A stretch of 6,897 bases of DNA from Candidatus Caccocola faecipullorum. GTDB taxonomy: Bacteria; Synergistota; Synergistia; Synergistales; Synergistaceae. Location: positions 1 to 6,897 of the forward strand of contig DVKA01000266.1 of assembly GCA_018716365.1 (NCBI GenBank), written 5' to 3'. The translations under genes and the position numbers were made by a program. Of the stretch, positions 1 to 6,358 are shown piece after piece. Position 1 is the stretch's first letter. Each line of letters opens with the position of its first letter. Below the pieces are notes generated by a model. That model was not told the DNA's origin. It searched no databases and worked only from the letters and a program-made list of their open reading frames with translations.

Positions 1-64
1 AAATTATATAGTATTTTTATCCATTATGGACATACGCGCTCCGAGCTTTTGTCTCTCATTTACA

Positions 65-93
65 ATGACAAGTGAAATGAACAACTATATATT
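65..93 (+). promoter_or_regulatory. Predicted sigma70-type promoter of the operon
   Basis: ATGACA at 65-70 matches the -35 consensus TTGACA at five of six positions, and TATATT at 88-93 matches the -10 consensus TATAAT at five of six, with an ideal 17-base spacer. Transcription would start near base 100, leaving an untranslated leader of about 160 bases before the first gene. The surrounding DNA is much more AT-rich than the genes, as expected of a promoter. A second TATATT at 93-98 has a poor 22-base spacing to the same -35. The promoter is predicted from motif match only. Confidence 0.6.
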
Positions 94-121
94 ATATTGC
101 GTGTAACTTATGAGATCATGG

Positions 122-134
122 GGGTATCATACCC
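122..134. promoter_or_regulatory. Perfect 13-bp palindrome, probable operator
   Basis: GGGTATCATACCC is a perfect inverted repeat with 6-base arms around a central C. It lies about 20 bases downstream of the predicted transcription start, where a bound repressor would block the polymerase. The GTAT-N-ATAC core resembles sites bound by GntR-family (FCD/FadR subgroup) repressors, which often control catabolic operons, but no regulator gene is in the window. It is too short and too loop-poor to be a terminator, and no T-run follows it. Confidence 0.45.
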
Positions 135-263
135 TCACAGCAGAAAGAGGTGAAGAAGCTTTTACAGCCGGACAGACCGCCGTATCCGACAACCGCAGGT
201 TTATTGTTATCGCACGTCGCAGCAGCATTATGTGAGGAAAGAAAAAACGGAGGAGAATGAACA
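135..263 (+). other. Leader of the operon, no gene seen
   Basis: This stretch lies between the palindrome and the first gene. I see no convincing stem-loop, T-run, tRNA or recognised riboswitch core. A reading frame of about 36 codons from a GTG at 150 to a TGA at 256-258 exists, but it has no clear ribosome binding site of its own at the right distance and gives no recognisable protein, so it is not called. The last bases hold the ribosome binding site AGGAG (251-255) of the binding-protein gene. Confidence 0.4.
251..255 (+). promoter_or_regulatory. Ribosome binding site deciding a GTG start
   Basis: AGGAG within ACGGAGGAGAATG ends 8 bases before the GTG at 264. The next codons give a typical signal-peptide n-region (MKLIKN), so the GTG, not a later ATG, is the start; starting at the next Met (codon 22) would remove the signal peptide. 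Confidence 0.8.
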
Positions 264-1412
264 GTGAAATTAATCAAAAATATCCTTATCGCAGCCAGCG
301 TCATCCTTTTTGCATCGTCTCCCGTAATGGCGGAAGATACTCTTAAAATCGGTTTCCTTGCGACCCTGACCGGCGAAGGCTCGACCTTCGGACAGGAACA
401 GCGCCGCGGGGCTCTCATAGCGATAGATGAAATCAACGCGGCCGGCGGGATCAACGGCAAAAAGCTCGAACTCGTCGCCTACGACGACAGAGGGCGTCAG
501 GAAGACGTCATCAACTCGGCCCGCCGTCTCATAGACAGCGGAATAGAGGTCCTCGGCGGAGCCAACAGCAGCGGTATGGTCATGGCTCTCGCGCCCGTCC
601 TCGAAAGAGCGCAGGTTCCCCTCGTCGCTCCGTTCGCGTCGAACCCGGCGGCTACCGTAGACCCGAGGACGAACAAGGTCCGCCCCTACGCCTTCCGCCT
701 CTGCGCGACAGACCCGTGGCACGGAACGGTCATGGCGGACTACCTTTTCAAGAAGATCGGAATTAAAAAGGCCGCGCTTCTCCACGACGTAGGCAGCGAA
801 TCCTCCGAAGGCGTCAAGCAGTTCTTCACCGAGCGCTTTACGCAGCTCGGCGGCGAAGTGTTCGCCTACGGATACAGATCGGGCGACGTCGACTTCCGCG
901 CGCAGCTTACGGAAGCGAAGGCGACCGGAGCTGGAGCGCTCGTCATGCCCTCGATGTACAAGGAGATGGGCCTCATGGTGAAGCAGGCGGTCGAGCTCGG
1001 ATGGAACCCCGTAATGATGGGCGGCGACGGCTTCAGCATGACGATGTACGAGATAGCCGGAAAGACGATGAACGGAAGCTACTGGTCGAGCAACATGGAC
1101 CTCGAAGACAAGAACGTCATTGAAGTCCTCAACAAGTACGAAAAGAAATACGGCGCTAAGGAAGCCGAATACACGAGCGTCGTAATGGCCTACGACATCA
1201 TCTACACGATAGCCGACGCGATGAAGAGGGCCGGCAAGTACGACGGCAAGAGCATCAGGGACGCGCTCGAACAGACGAAGGACCTCCAGCTCTCGCACTT
1301 CAAGCTTACGATGGACCCCGCTACGCACACGCCTCTCAACAAGCCGCTCGTCATCCAGCAGTTCCGCGACGGCAATCTCTACTATGTCGAGACGTGGCAC
1401 GTCGAGCAGTAA
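264..1412 (+). CDS. Periplasmic binding protein of a Liv-type (branched-chain amino acid) ABC transporter
   Basis: A 382-residue type I periplasmic binding protein (Peripla_BP_6, LivJ/LivK-like) that would capture a small amide or amino-acid-like solute and hand it to an ABC permease. Residues 1-23 are a Sec signal peptide: basic start MKLIK, hydrophobic core, and a V-M-A cleavage site before Glu24. There is no lipobox Cys, so the mature protein is soluble in a periplasm. The mature N-terminus has the family hallmark KIGFLATLTGEGSTFGQ, followed by the RRGALIAIDEINAAGGINGK helix and a YDDRG strand. Length is usual for the family. No permease or ATPase genes are in the window, so they must lie elsewhere or upstream. 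Liv-type annotation does not fix the ligand; given the operon, a purine ureide such as allantoin is a fair inference, but an ordinary amino acid remains possible. Gene 1 of the operon, 60 bases ahead of the amidohydrolase. Confidence 0.93.
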   Translation: MKLIKNILIAASVILFASSPVMAEDTLKIGFLATLTGEGSTFGQEQRRGALIAIDEINAAGGINGKKLELVAYDDRGRQEDVINSARRLIDSGIEVLGGANSSGMVMALAPVLERAQVPLVAPFASNPAATVDPRTNKVRPYAFRLCATDPWHGTVMADYLFKKIGIKKAALLHDVGSESSEGVKQFFTERFTQLGGEVFAYGYRSGDVDFRAQLTEAKATGAGALVMPSMYKEMGLMVKQAVELGWNPVMMGGDGFSMTMYEIAGKTMNGSYWSSNMDLEDKNVIEVLNKYEKKYGAKEAEYTSVVMAYDIIYTIADAMKRAGKYDGKSIRDALEQTKDLQLSHFKLTMDPATHTPLNKPLVIQQFRDGNLYYVETWHVEQ

Positions 1413-1458
1413 CGCGGATAAAAGCGGACGGACATATTTTTTCAGCGTCGACAGATAC

Positions 1459-1465
1459 AGAGGTG
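1459..1465 (+). promoter_or_regulatory. Ribosome binding site supporting a TTG start
   Basis: AGAGGTG ends 7 bases before the TTG at 1473. No ATG or GTG lies in frame between this site and the conserved N-terminal beta strand of the amidohydrolase, so the rare TTG is the best start. Confidence 0.65.
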
Positions 1466-1472
1466 AAAGGCT

Positions 1473-3101
1473 TTGGCAAGCAGCGACAATAAAGAAATTG
1501 CGTTCCTGAACGCGAATATAAGGCCTTTCGCGGACGGCAGGACGGCTTCGGCCGTCCTCATCCGCGGCGGCGCGGTCGCCGTAACGGGCTCCGACGAAGA
1601 AATCCTGCGCGAATGCGGAAGCGGCGCGGAAAAGGTAGACCTGCACGGGAAAACCGTGCTGCCGGGATTCTACGACAGCCACATACATCTCATGGAAACG
1701 TCCAAGATAATGGACGAAACGTGGCTCGGGGACGTGCGCTCCATAGACGAGCTGGTTGAGACGGGACGCAGTGACGCCGCCGAACGCCAGAGCGGGAAGG
1801 AATGGATTCTGGGCCGCGGCTGGAATCAGGAGAACTTCCCCGGAAAGGTCTATCCGACGAGGTACGACCTCGACAAGATCAGCACGGACAGGCCGATACT
1901 CTACCAGCGCTGCTGCGGCATCGTCGGCGTCCTCAACTCGAAGGCGCTCGAAATAGCCGGAATCGACGAGAATTTCAGCATTCCGGGCGGCATAGTGGAT
2001 AAGGACGAAAACGGCAAAGTGACCGGCGTCGTCCGCCGCGAGGCCCTCGACGGCTGGGTGAAGAAGCTGCTGCCGAAAATCACGCAGGAGCGCGCAAGAT
2101 TCCTGCTGAAGCGCATGACGGAGTTCTGCGCCGCGGCCGGCATGACCTCCGCCCAGTCTGACGACCTCATTATGGTGCTCAACGACGTCGCGTTCCTCGA
2201 CGAAGCCTACTCGGCTCTCGCCGCCTCCGGCGAACTTTCGCTGCGCGTCGGGCAGCAGTATCTCCTCAGGAACATGGGGATGCTCCGCCCCTTCGTCGAA
2301 AGCGGCAGAAGGACCGGGGACGGCGGCGCGACGTTCTACACGGGGCCGCTCAAGATAATCGCCGACGGCTCGCTCGGCTCGCGCACCGCGGCGCTGCTTT
2401 CCGACTATAACGACGCGCCGGGCACGCGCGGGCTCTACGTCCATTCCGACGAAGAGCTGACGGAGATGATGACATTCGCGCACATGAACGATTTGCAGAT
2501 GGCGATACACTCCATCGGAGACGCCGCGACGTCGAAGGTGCTCGGCATCATCGAAGGGCTCCAGTCGAAATACGGCAACCCGTGGCGTCACCGCATAGTC
2601 CACTGCCAGATCGGCAACTTCGGCCTTTACGACAAAATGGCGGCCCTCGGCGTCAACGCGGACGTTCAGGCCCCGTTCGTCGCAAGCGAGTGGAGCTGGG
2701 TCGGCGACAGGGTCGGCGCGGAAGTCGAAAAACAGAGCTACGCGTGGAAGTCTCTGCTCGACAGAGGCATAGAGCTCGGAGGCAGCAGCGATTCTCCGGT
2801 CGAGCCCTTCGCTCCGCTCTGGGGCGTGCAGGTCGCCGTTACGAGACAGGACAAGCACGGACGCCCGGAGGGCGGATGGCTGCCTGAACAGCGCCTTTCC
2901 GTCGAAGAGGCGCTCCGCATGTACACGCTCGGCTCCGCGACGGTATGCGGAGAGGCGAAGACGAAAGGCACGCTTGAAACAGGAAAATACGGCGATATGG
3001 TCGTGCTCGACGAAGACCCGTTCTCCGTCGAGCCGCATGAAATTTCTTCCATTCCCGTAAACATGACCGTCATGGGCGGCAGGGTGACCTTCGCCCGCTG
3101 A
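1473..3101 (+). CDS. YtcJ-like metal-dependent amidohydrolase, substrate unknown
   Basis: A 542-residue cytoplasmic protein of the amidohydrolase_3 / YtcJ family, whose members hydrolyse amides such as N-substituted formamides; few have known substrates. Visible landmarks: the small N-terminal beta-sandwich, the metal-binding HxH (His70, His72) in PGFYDSHIHL, the family-typical K-I-I-A-D-G-S-L-G-S-R-T block (from Lys294), A-I-H-S-I-G-D (His346, Asp350), H-R-I-V-H (His373, His377) and the catalytic Asp440 in G-S-S-D-S-P-V. The C-terminal beta-sandwich ends with the usual G-T-L-E-T-G-K-Y-G-D-M-V-V-L motif. No key residue is missing and there is no signal peptide. Length is normal for YtcJ. The gene starts with TTG. 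It sits between the binding protein and allE, so it may act on a ureide, a carbamoylated compound or a peptide-like amide that feeds the same pathway; the sequence does not say which. It is clearly distinct from the allantoinase in the same operon. Confidence 0.9.
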   Translation: MASSDNKEIAFLNANIRPFADGRTASAVLIRGGAVAVTGSDEEILRECGSGAEKVDLHGKTVLPGFYDSHIHLMETSKIMDETWLGDVRSIDELVETGRSDAAERQSGKEWILGRGWNQENFPGKVYPTRYDLDKISTDRPILYQRCCGIVGVLNSKALEIAGIDENFSIPGGIVDKDENGKVTGVVRREALDGWVKKLLPKITQERARFLLKRMTEFCAAAGMTSAQSDDLIMVLNDVAFLDEAYSALAASGELSLRVGQQYLLRNMGMLRPFVESGRRTGDGGATFYTGPLKIIADGSLGSRTAALLSDYNDAPGTRGLYVHSDEELTEMMTFAHMNDLQMAIHSIGDAATSKVLGIIEGLQSKYGNPWRHRIVHCQIGNFGLYDKMAALGVNADVQAPFVASEWSWVGDRVGAEVEKQSYAWKSLLDRGIELGGSSDSPVEPFAPLWGVQVAVTRQDKHGRPEGGWLPEQRLSVEEALRMYTLGSATVCGEAKTKGTLETGKYGDMVVLDEDPFSVEPHEISSIPVNMTVMGGRVTFAR

Positions 3102-3139
3102 CGGCAATAAACTAAAAATACAGAAAGAAGAGATAAAAA

Positions 3140-3922
3140 ATGGGAAGAGTAGGTTATCCGACTGAACCGCTGTCGACGAGGGCCGTAGTCAAGCACGGCG
3201 TGTACGCCGTCATTCCGCCCGAGGGACGCGTAATCAACGTAATTCCCGGATTCGAGGGCTTCGAGTCCACGATCCTCGCCTCGCCGAAGCTCGGCGCGAG
3301 CTTCGTTATGATAGTCTCCGAGGTGAAGCCCGGAGCGAAGACGACCACGCCGTGGGGCGGCGACGGCATAGAGACCTTCGTCTACTTCATGGACGGCGAA
3401 GGCGAGCTGACAGTCAAAATCGGAGACAAGAAAGAAGTCCTGAAGCAGGGCGGCTATGCCTTCTGCCCGGCGGACAAGGGGCTGGAGCTCTTCAACGAAT
3501 CCGGCAAGACGTTACGCGTCATCCTCTATAAGCAGCGCTACATCCCGCTCAAGGGCGTAGCGATGCCCGCGCCGGTCTTCGGCAACATCAACGACGTCGC
3601 CGAAGTCACCTACGCCGAGATGGACAACGTTTTCCTGAAGGACTTCCTCCCGACGAACGACATCGCCTTCGACTTCAACTTCCACATCCTTTCGTTCGAG
3701 CCCGGCGCGTGCCATCCGTTCATCGAGACGCACGTGCAGGAGCACGGCGCGTACGTCACCGAGGGCGAGGGCATATACACGCTCGGCCCCGACCGCATCC
3801 ACGTTAAAAAGGAAGACTTCCTCTTCATGGGCGCCTTCACCGAGCAGGCGACCTACGCGACGGGACGCGGACGCTTCTCCTACGTCTACTCGAAAGACTT
3901 CAACCGCGACGTCGAGCTCTAA
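3140..3922 (+). CDS. allE: (S)-ureidoglycine aminohydrolase
   Basis: A 260-residue two-cupin protein matching AllE (E. coli YlbA, about 261 residues). It releases ammonia from (S)-ureidoglycine to give (S)-ureidoglycolate in the cytoplasm. The N-terminal cupin covers roughly residues 50-135 and the C-terminal one 170-255. The C-terminal cupin shows the manganese ligands E-x-H-x-x-x-H (Glu196, His198, His202) and Gln236, with the same spacing as Glu235/His237/His241/Gln275 that I recall from the plant enzyme; Tyr248 and Lys252 fall at the spacing of its substrate-contacting Tyr and Lys. The conserved start G-Y-P-T-E-P-L-S-T-R and the block F-E-P-G-A-C-H-P-F-I-E-T-H-V-Q-E-H-G are characteristic. 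ATG start 7 bases after a modest GAAGAG site. This gene is the strongest anchor for reading the operon as allantoin breakdown. It is followed after 18 bases by the transcarbamylase. Confidence 0.94.
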   Translation: MGRVGYPTEPLSTRAVVKHGVYAVIPPEGRVINVIPGFEGFESTILASPKLGASFVMIVSEVKPGAKTTTPWGGDGIETFVYFMDGEGELTVKIGDKKEVLKQGGYAFCPADKGLELFNESGKTLRVILYKQRYIPLKGVAMPAPVFGNINDVAEVTYAEMDNVFLKDFLPTNDIAFDFNFHILSFEPGACHPFIETHVQEHGAYVTEGEGIYTLGPDRIHVKKEDFLFMGAFTEQATYATGRGRFSYVYSKDFNRDVEL

Positions 3923-3924
3923 GC

Positions 3925-3932
3925 AGGAGAGG
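3925..3932 (+). promoter_or_regulatory. Strong ribosome binding site of the transcarbamylase gene
   Basis: AGGAGAGG starts 2 bases after the allE stop codon and ends 8 bases before the ATG at 3941. It supports that start over the in-frame ATG at 3998 (Met20), even though the 3941 start gives the protein an N-terminal extension of about 20 residues compared with E. coli PyrB. Confidence 0.7.
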
Positions 3933-3940
3933 AATTCCAG

Positions 3941-4954
3941 ATGCTTCCGAAAAGTTTCAAACCCGTCAGCATAAACGAAAAATTAGAAGAAACGGGGATG
4001 AAGGGCAAGAACTTCATCTTCCTTACGGACTGGACGAAGCAGCAGCTTCTCAGCCTTTTTGAAGCGGCGGAGATGATCGAGCCGTTCTGGAAGAATTCGC
4101 TGCGCCTCATGGACGGCAGGGTTCTCGGGACGATTTTCTTCCAGCCGAGCACGCGCACGCGCTTCAGCACAGAGGATGCGATGGTCCGTCTCGGCGGCAG
4201 CGTGCTCTCCGAGTCCAACCCGCTGCACAGCTCCTCGACAGCGAAGGGCGAGTCGCTCTTCGACTACCTGCGCACCGTTTCGACCTACACCGATATAATC
4301 GCGCTGCGCCATTACGACGACGCGGACGTCTTCCGTTCGCTCGGCGGCTCGACCGTCCCGGTGATAAGCTGCGGATGGGGCAACGTGACGCACCCGACGC
4401 AGGGGCTGCTCGACCTGTACACCTGTTACAGGGCCTTCGGCAGCTTCGACGGGATGCGCGTCATGATCGCCACGCCGGATCTTTCGCGCGCGCGCAGCGG
4501 GCACTCGTTCGCCATGGGCCTCGCGCAGATGGGCGCGGAAATCGTCTACGTCGGTTCGAGCCGGAACAAGATACCGGAGCTCATCCAGGGCAAGCTCGAC
4601 GCCGCGGGCGCGAAGTACAAGATCTACAACGACCTCAGCAACGACGAGATGATGGAGCTGATGGGAAGCTGCGACACCTGCTACCTGCCCGGATGCAGCG
4701 TTCCGAAGGACAACCCCGAGGAGCGCGCCGCCTTCCTCGACCTCATCAGGCCGTTCTACATCACGCTCGAAGGGCTTCAGGCGGTCAAGAAGAAATTCGG
4801 CAAGACGGTGGGCATTATGCACTCGCTGCCGCGCAACGAAGTCGAATTTGAAAAAGCGATAGACGACAGCGAATTCCAGCTTTACTTCCAGCAGATGGCC
4901 TTCAGCGTGCCGATCAGGATGGCGCTGATAGCCGCGATGGCCGGAGTAAGATAG
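3941..4954 (+). CDS. Aspartate-carbamoyltransferase-family enzyme, probable ureidoglycine (or oxamate) carbamoyltransferase
   Basis: A 337-residue transcarbamylase of the ATCase/OTCase fold. The carbamoyl-phosphate half is intact: S-T-R-T-R (70-74), Ser98 and Lys102 of the 80s loop, R-H (123-124), H-P-T-Q (His151, Gln154) and H-S-L-P-R (294-298), aligning with E. coli PyrB Ser80, Lys84, Arg105, His134, Gln137 and H265-P-L-P-R. Arg185 aligns with Arg167, which holds the alpha-carboxylate of aspartate. The 230s segment differs: PyrB's T-R-V-Q-K-E-R-L, with Arg229 for the beta-carboxylate and Gln231, is replaced by a longer L-P-G-C-S-V-P-K-D-N-P-E-E-R (249-262). So the second substrate probably has one carboxylate and is not aspartate. 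Flanked by allE and allB, it is best explained as a catabolic enzyme releasing carbamoyl phosphate from allantoate (leaving ureidoglycine), an activity proposed before in the literature as UGTCase; oxamate carbamoyltransferase acting on oxalurate is the alternative. Automatic annotation would likely call it pyrB. Confidence 0.82.
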   Translation: MLPKSFKPVSINEKLEETGMKGKNFIFLTDWTKQQLLSLFEAAEMIEPFWKNSLRLMDGRVLGTIFFQPSTRTRFSTEDAMVRLGGSVLSESNPLHSSSTAKGESLFDYLRTVSTYTDIIALRHYDDADVFRSLGGSTVPVISCGWGNVTHPTQGLLDLYTCYRAFGSFDGMRVMIATPDLSRARSGHSFAMGLAQMGAEIVYVGSSRNKIPELIQGKLDAAGAKYKIYNDLSNDEMMELMGSCDTCYLPGCSVPKDNPEERAAFLDLIRPFYITLEGLQAVKKKFGKTVGIMHSLPRNEVEFEKAIDDSEFQLYFQQMAFSVPIRMALIAAMAGVR

Positions 4955-4977
4955 CTGACCGGAAAGGCGGGGCCGTC

Positions 4978-6357
4978 GTGTTCGATCTGGTATTGAAGAA
5001 TTGCAGGGCGGTCACGCCCGACGGCGTGCGCGAGGCCGACGTCTGCGTAAGTGGCGGAAAAATAGCGGAGATACGCCCGTGCGGAAGCGCGGAAGCCAAG
5101 ACCGTCGTGGACATAGACGGAATGTACCTCTTCCCCGGCGTCGTGGACGCGCACGTGCATTTCAACGACCCGGGACTTCCCGAACGCGAGGATATGAGGA
5201 GCGGGACGTACGCAGCGGCAGCCGGAGGTACGACGACGGTTATCGATATGCCGCTCTCCGGCGACCCGACGGTAATTTCGCCCGGCGCGCTTGAGCAGAA
5301 AAAGCGCGCCGCGGCGGAAAAGGCCGTCGTCGACTACGCTCTCTGGGGCGGCCTCGTAGACGGCAACGCCGGAGCTATGGAAGAGATGTGCCGTGGAGGC
5401 GCGGTAGCTTTCAAGGCCTTCACCTGCTTCGCCGGAGACGATTTCCCGTATGTGGGAAGAGAACCGCTCCGCCGCGGCATGGAGGAGGCCGCGAGGCTCG
5501 GCACGCTCGTAGGCGTCCACTGCGAAGACGAGGAAATCACCAGCAAATTAGAGGCCGAAGCCCGCGCAGAAGGCAGAACCGGCGTCGCGGACTTCCTCGC
5601 GGCGCATCCGCCGGTCTCGGAAGAAAAAGCCGTGGACATGGTTCTCGAAGAGGCGGAGAGGGCGGGGGCTTCCGTCCACATCTGCCACGCCACGCTGCCG
5701 GGCGTCGTGCGCAAAGTTTCCGAGGCGAAGCGCCGCGGCGTGAAGGCCACCGTCGAGACCTGCCCGCAGTACCTGCTGTTCACCGGCGAAGACCTCGAAC
5801 GGCTGCGCGGCGTCCTCAAATGCACGCCGCCGGTGCGGGCGCGGGACGACGCAGAAGAACTGTGGAAACTGCTCGAAGCGGGGGAGATAGACCTCGTATG
5901 TTCCGACCACTCGCCCTCGACGGTCGCGCAGAAAAATCCCGCAAGCGGCAGCATATGGGACGCGTGGGGCGGAGTGAACGGCGTTCAGACGCTGCTTCCG
6001 CTGATGTTCCATCAGGCCGTCGTAAAGCGCGGAATGCAGCCGGAAAAGCTGGCGAAGCTGACGGCGGAAAATCCAGCGAAGATATTCGGCCTGTGGCCCC
6101 GCAAGGGCGCGATAGCGGCCGGAGCGGACGCGGACTTCGCGGTGCTCGACCCGGAGGCCGTCTGGGAAGTAACGCCGGAGATACTGTTCTATAAAAACAA
6201 ACACACGCCTTATATGGGCATGACGATACAGGGAAAAGTGCTGAAAACTTTCGTGCGCGGCGTATGCGTATACGACCGCGGCGCGGTCACGCCCGCCCAC
6301 GGGACGCTGCTGACAAGGGCGGGCGCCGCTGAAAAAATTTGCGAAGGAGCGGATTAA
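4978..6357 (+). CDS. allB: Allantoinase
   Basis: A 459-residue cyclic amidohydrolase that opens the hydantoin ring of allantoin to give allantoate. All binuclear-metal residues known for E. coli AllB (453 residues) are present: His59 and His61 in D-A-H-V-H-F-N, Lys146 (the carbamylated bridging lysine) in A-V-A-F-K-A-F, His181 in G-V-H-C-E-D, His237 in I-C-H-A-T-L, and Asp310 in C-S-D-H-S-P. The H-F-N-D-P-G motif and the W-G-G-V-N-G-V-Q block (330-337) favour allantoinase over dihydroorotase or dihydropyrimidinase. The GTG start at 4978 follows a purine-rich GGAAAGG (4961-4967) and leads directly into the N-terminal beta strand F-D-L-V-L-K-N. It lies 23 bases after the transcarbamylase and 1 base before pucG, so translation of these genes is probably coupled. 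A hydantoinase-type specificity is less likely given allE next door. Confidence 0.93.
   Translation: MFDLVLKNCRAVTPDGVREADVCVSGGKIAEIRPCGSAEAKTVVDIDGMYLFPGVVDAHVHFNDPGLPEREDMRSGTYAAAAGGTTTVIDMPLSGDPTVISPGALEQKKRAAAEKAVVDYALWGGLVDGNAGAMEEMCRGGAVAFKAFTCFAGDDFPYVGREPLRRGMEEAARLGTLVGVHCEDEEITSKLEAEARAEGRTGVADFLAAHPPVSEEKAVDMVLEEAERAGASVHICHATLPGVVRKVSEAKRRGVKATVETCPQYLLFTGEDLERLRGVLKCTPPVRARDDAEELWKLLEAGEIDLVCSDHSPSTVAQKNPASGSIWDAWGGVNGVQTLLPLMFHQAVVKRGMQPEKLAKLTAENPAKIFGLWPRKGAIAAGADADFAVLDPEAVWEVTPEILFYKNKHTPYMGMTIQGKVLKTFVRGVCVYDRGAVTPAHGTLLTRAGAAEKICEGAD
6344..6349 (+). promoter_or_regulatory. Ribosome binding site of pucG inside the end of allB
   Basis: AAGGAG overlaps the last codons of allB and ends 9 bases before the ATG at 6359. 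Only one base separates the allB stop from this ATG, which suggests translational coupling. Confidence 0.7.
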
Positions 6358-6358
6358 A

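Noticed and set aside
122..134. The palindrome as a transcription terminator of an upstream gene
   Set aside because: Arms are only 6 bases with a 1-base centre, which cannot form a hairpin loop in RNA, and no T-run follows.
116..460. A 114-codon minus-strand open frame across the leader and the start of the binding-protein gene
   Set aside because: It crosses the predicted operator and the signal-peptide coding region of a convincing gene and has low-complexity content with no family signature.
1413..1472. Terminator or second promoter between the binding-protein gene and the amidohydrolase gene
   Set aside because: There is a short T-run (ATATTTTTTC near 1434-1443) but no clear stem before it, and no convincing -35/-10 pair; the genes are more simply read as one transcript.
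270..3107. A 945-codon open frame on the minus strand across the first two genes
   Set aside because: It is exactly in register with the codons of both sense genes, so it only reflects their avoidance of TTA, CTA and TCA codons (the antisense stops); it ends at the TTA that is codon 3 of the first gene. Its Arg/Val/Ala/His-rich translation resembles no protein family.
3983..4822. A 279-codon minus-strand open frame inside the transcarbamylase gene
   Set aside because: It is again codon-register antisense shadow, ending at a rare TTA codon of the sense gene; the sense product is a clear enzyme family member.
3941..4954. Biosynthetic aspartate carbamoyltransferase (pyrB) or ornithine carbamoyltransferase (argF)
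   Set aside because: The PyrB Arg229/Gln231 segment is absent, the H-S-L-P-R motif differs from the H-C-L-P of ornithine carbamoyltransferases, and the neighbours are allantoin genes, not pyrimidine or arginine genes.
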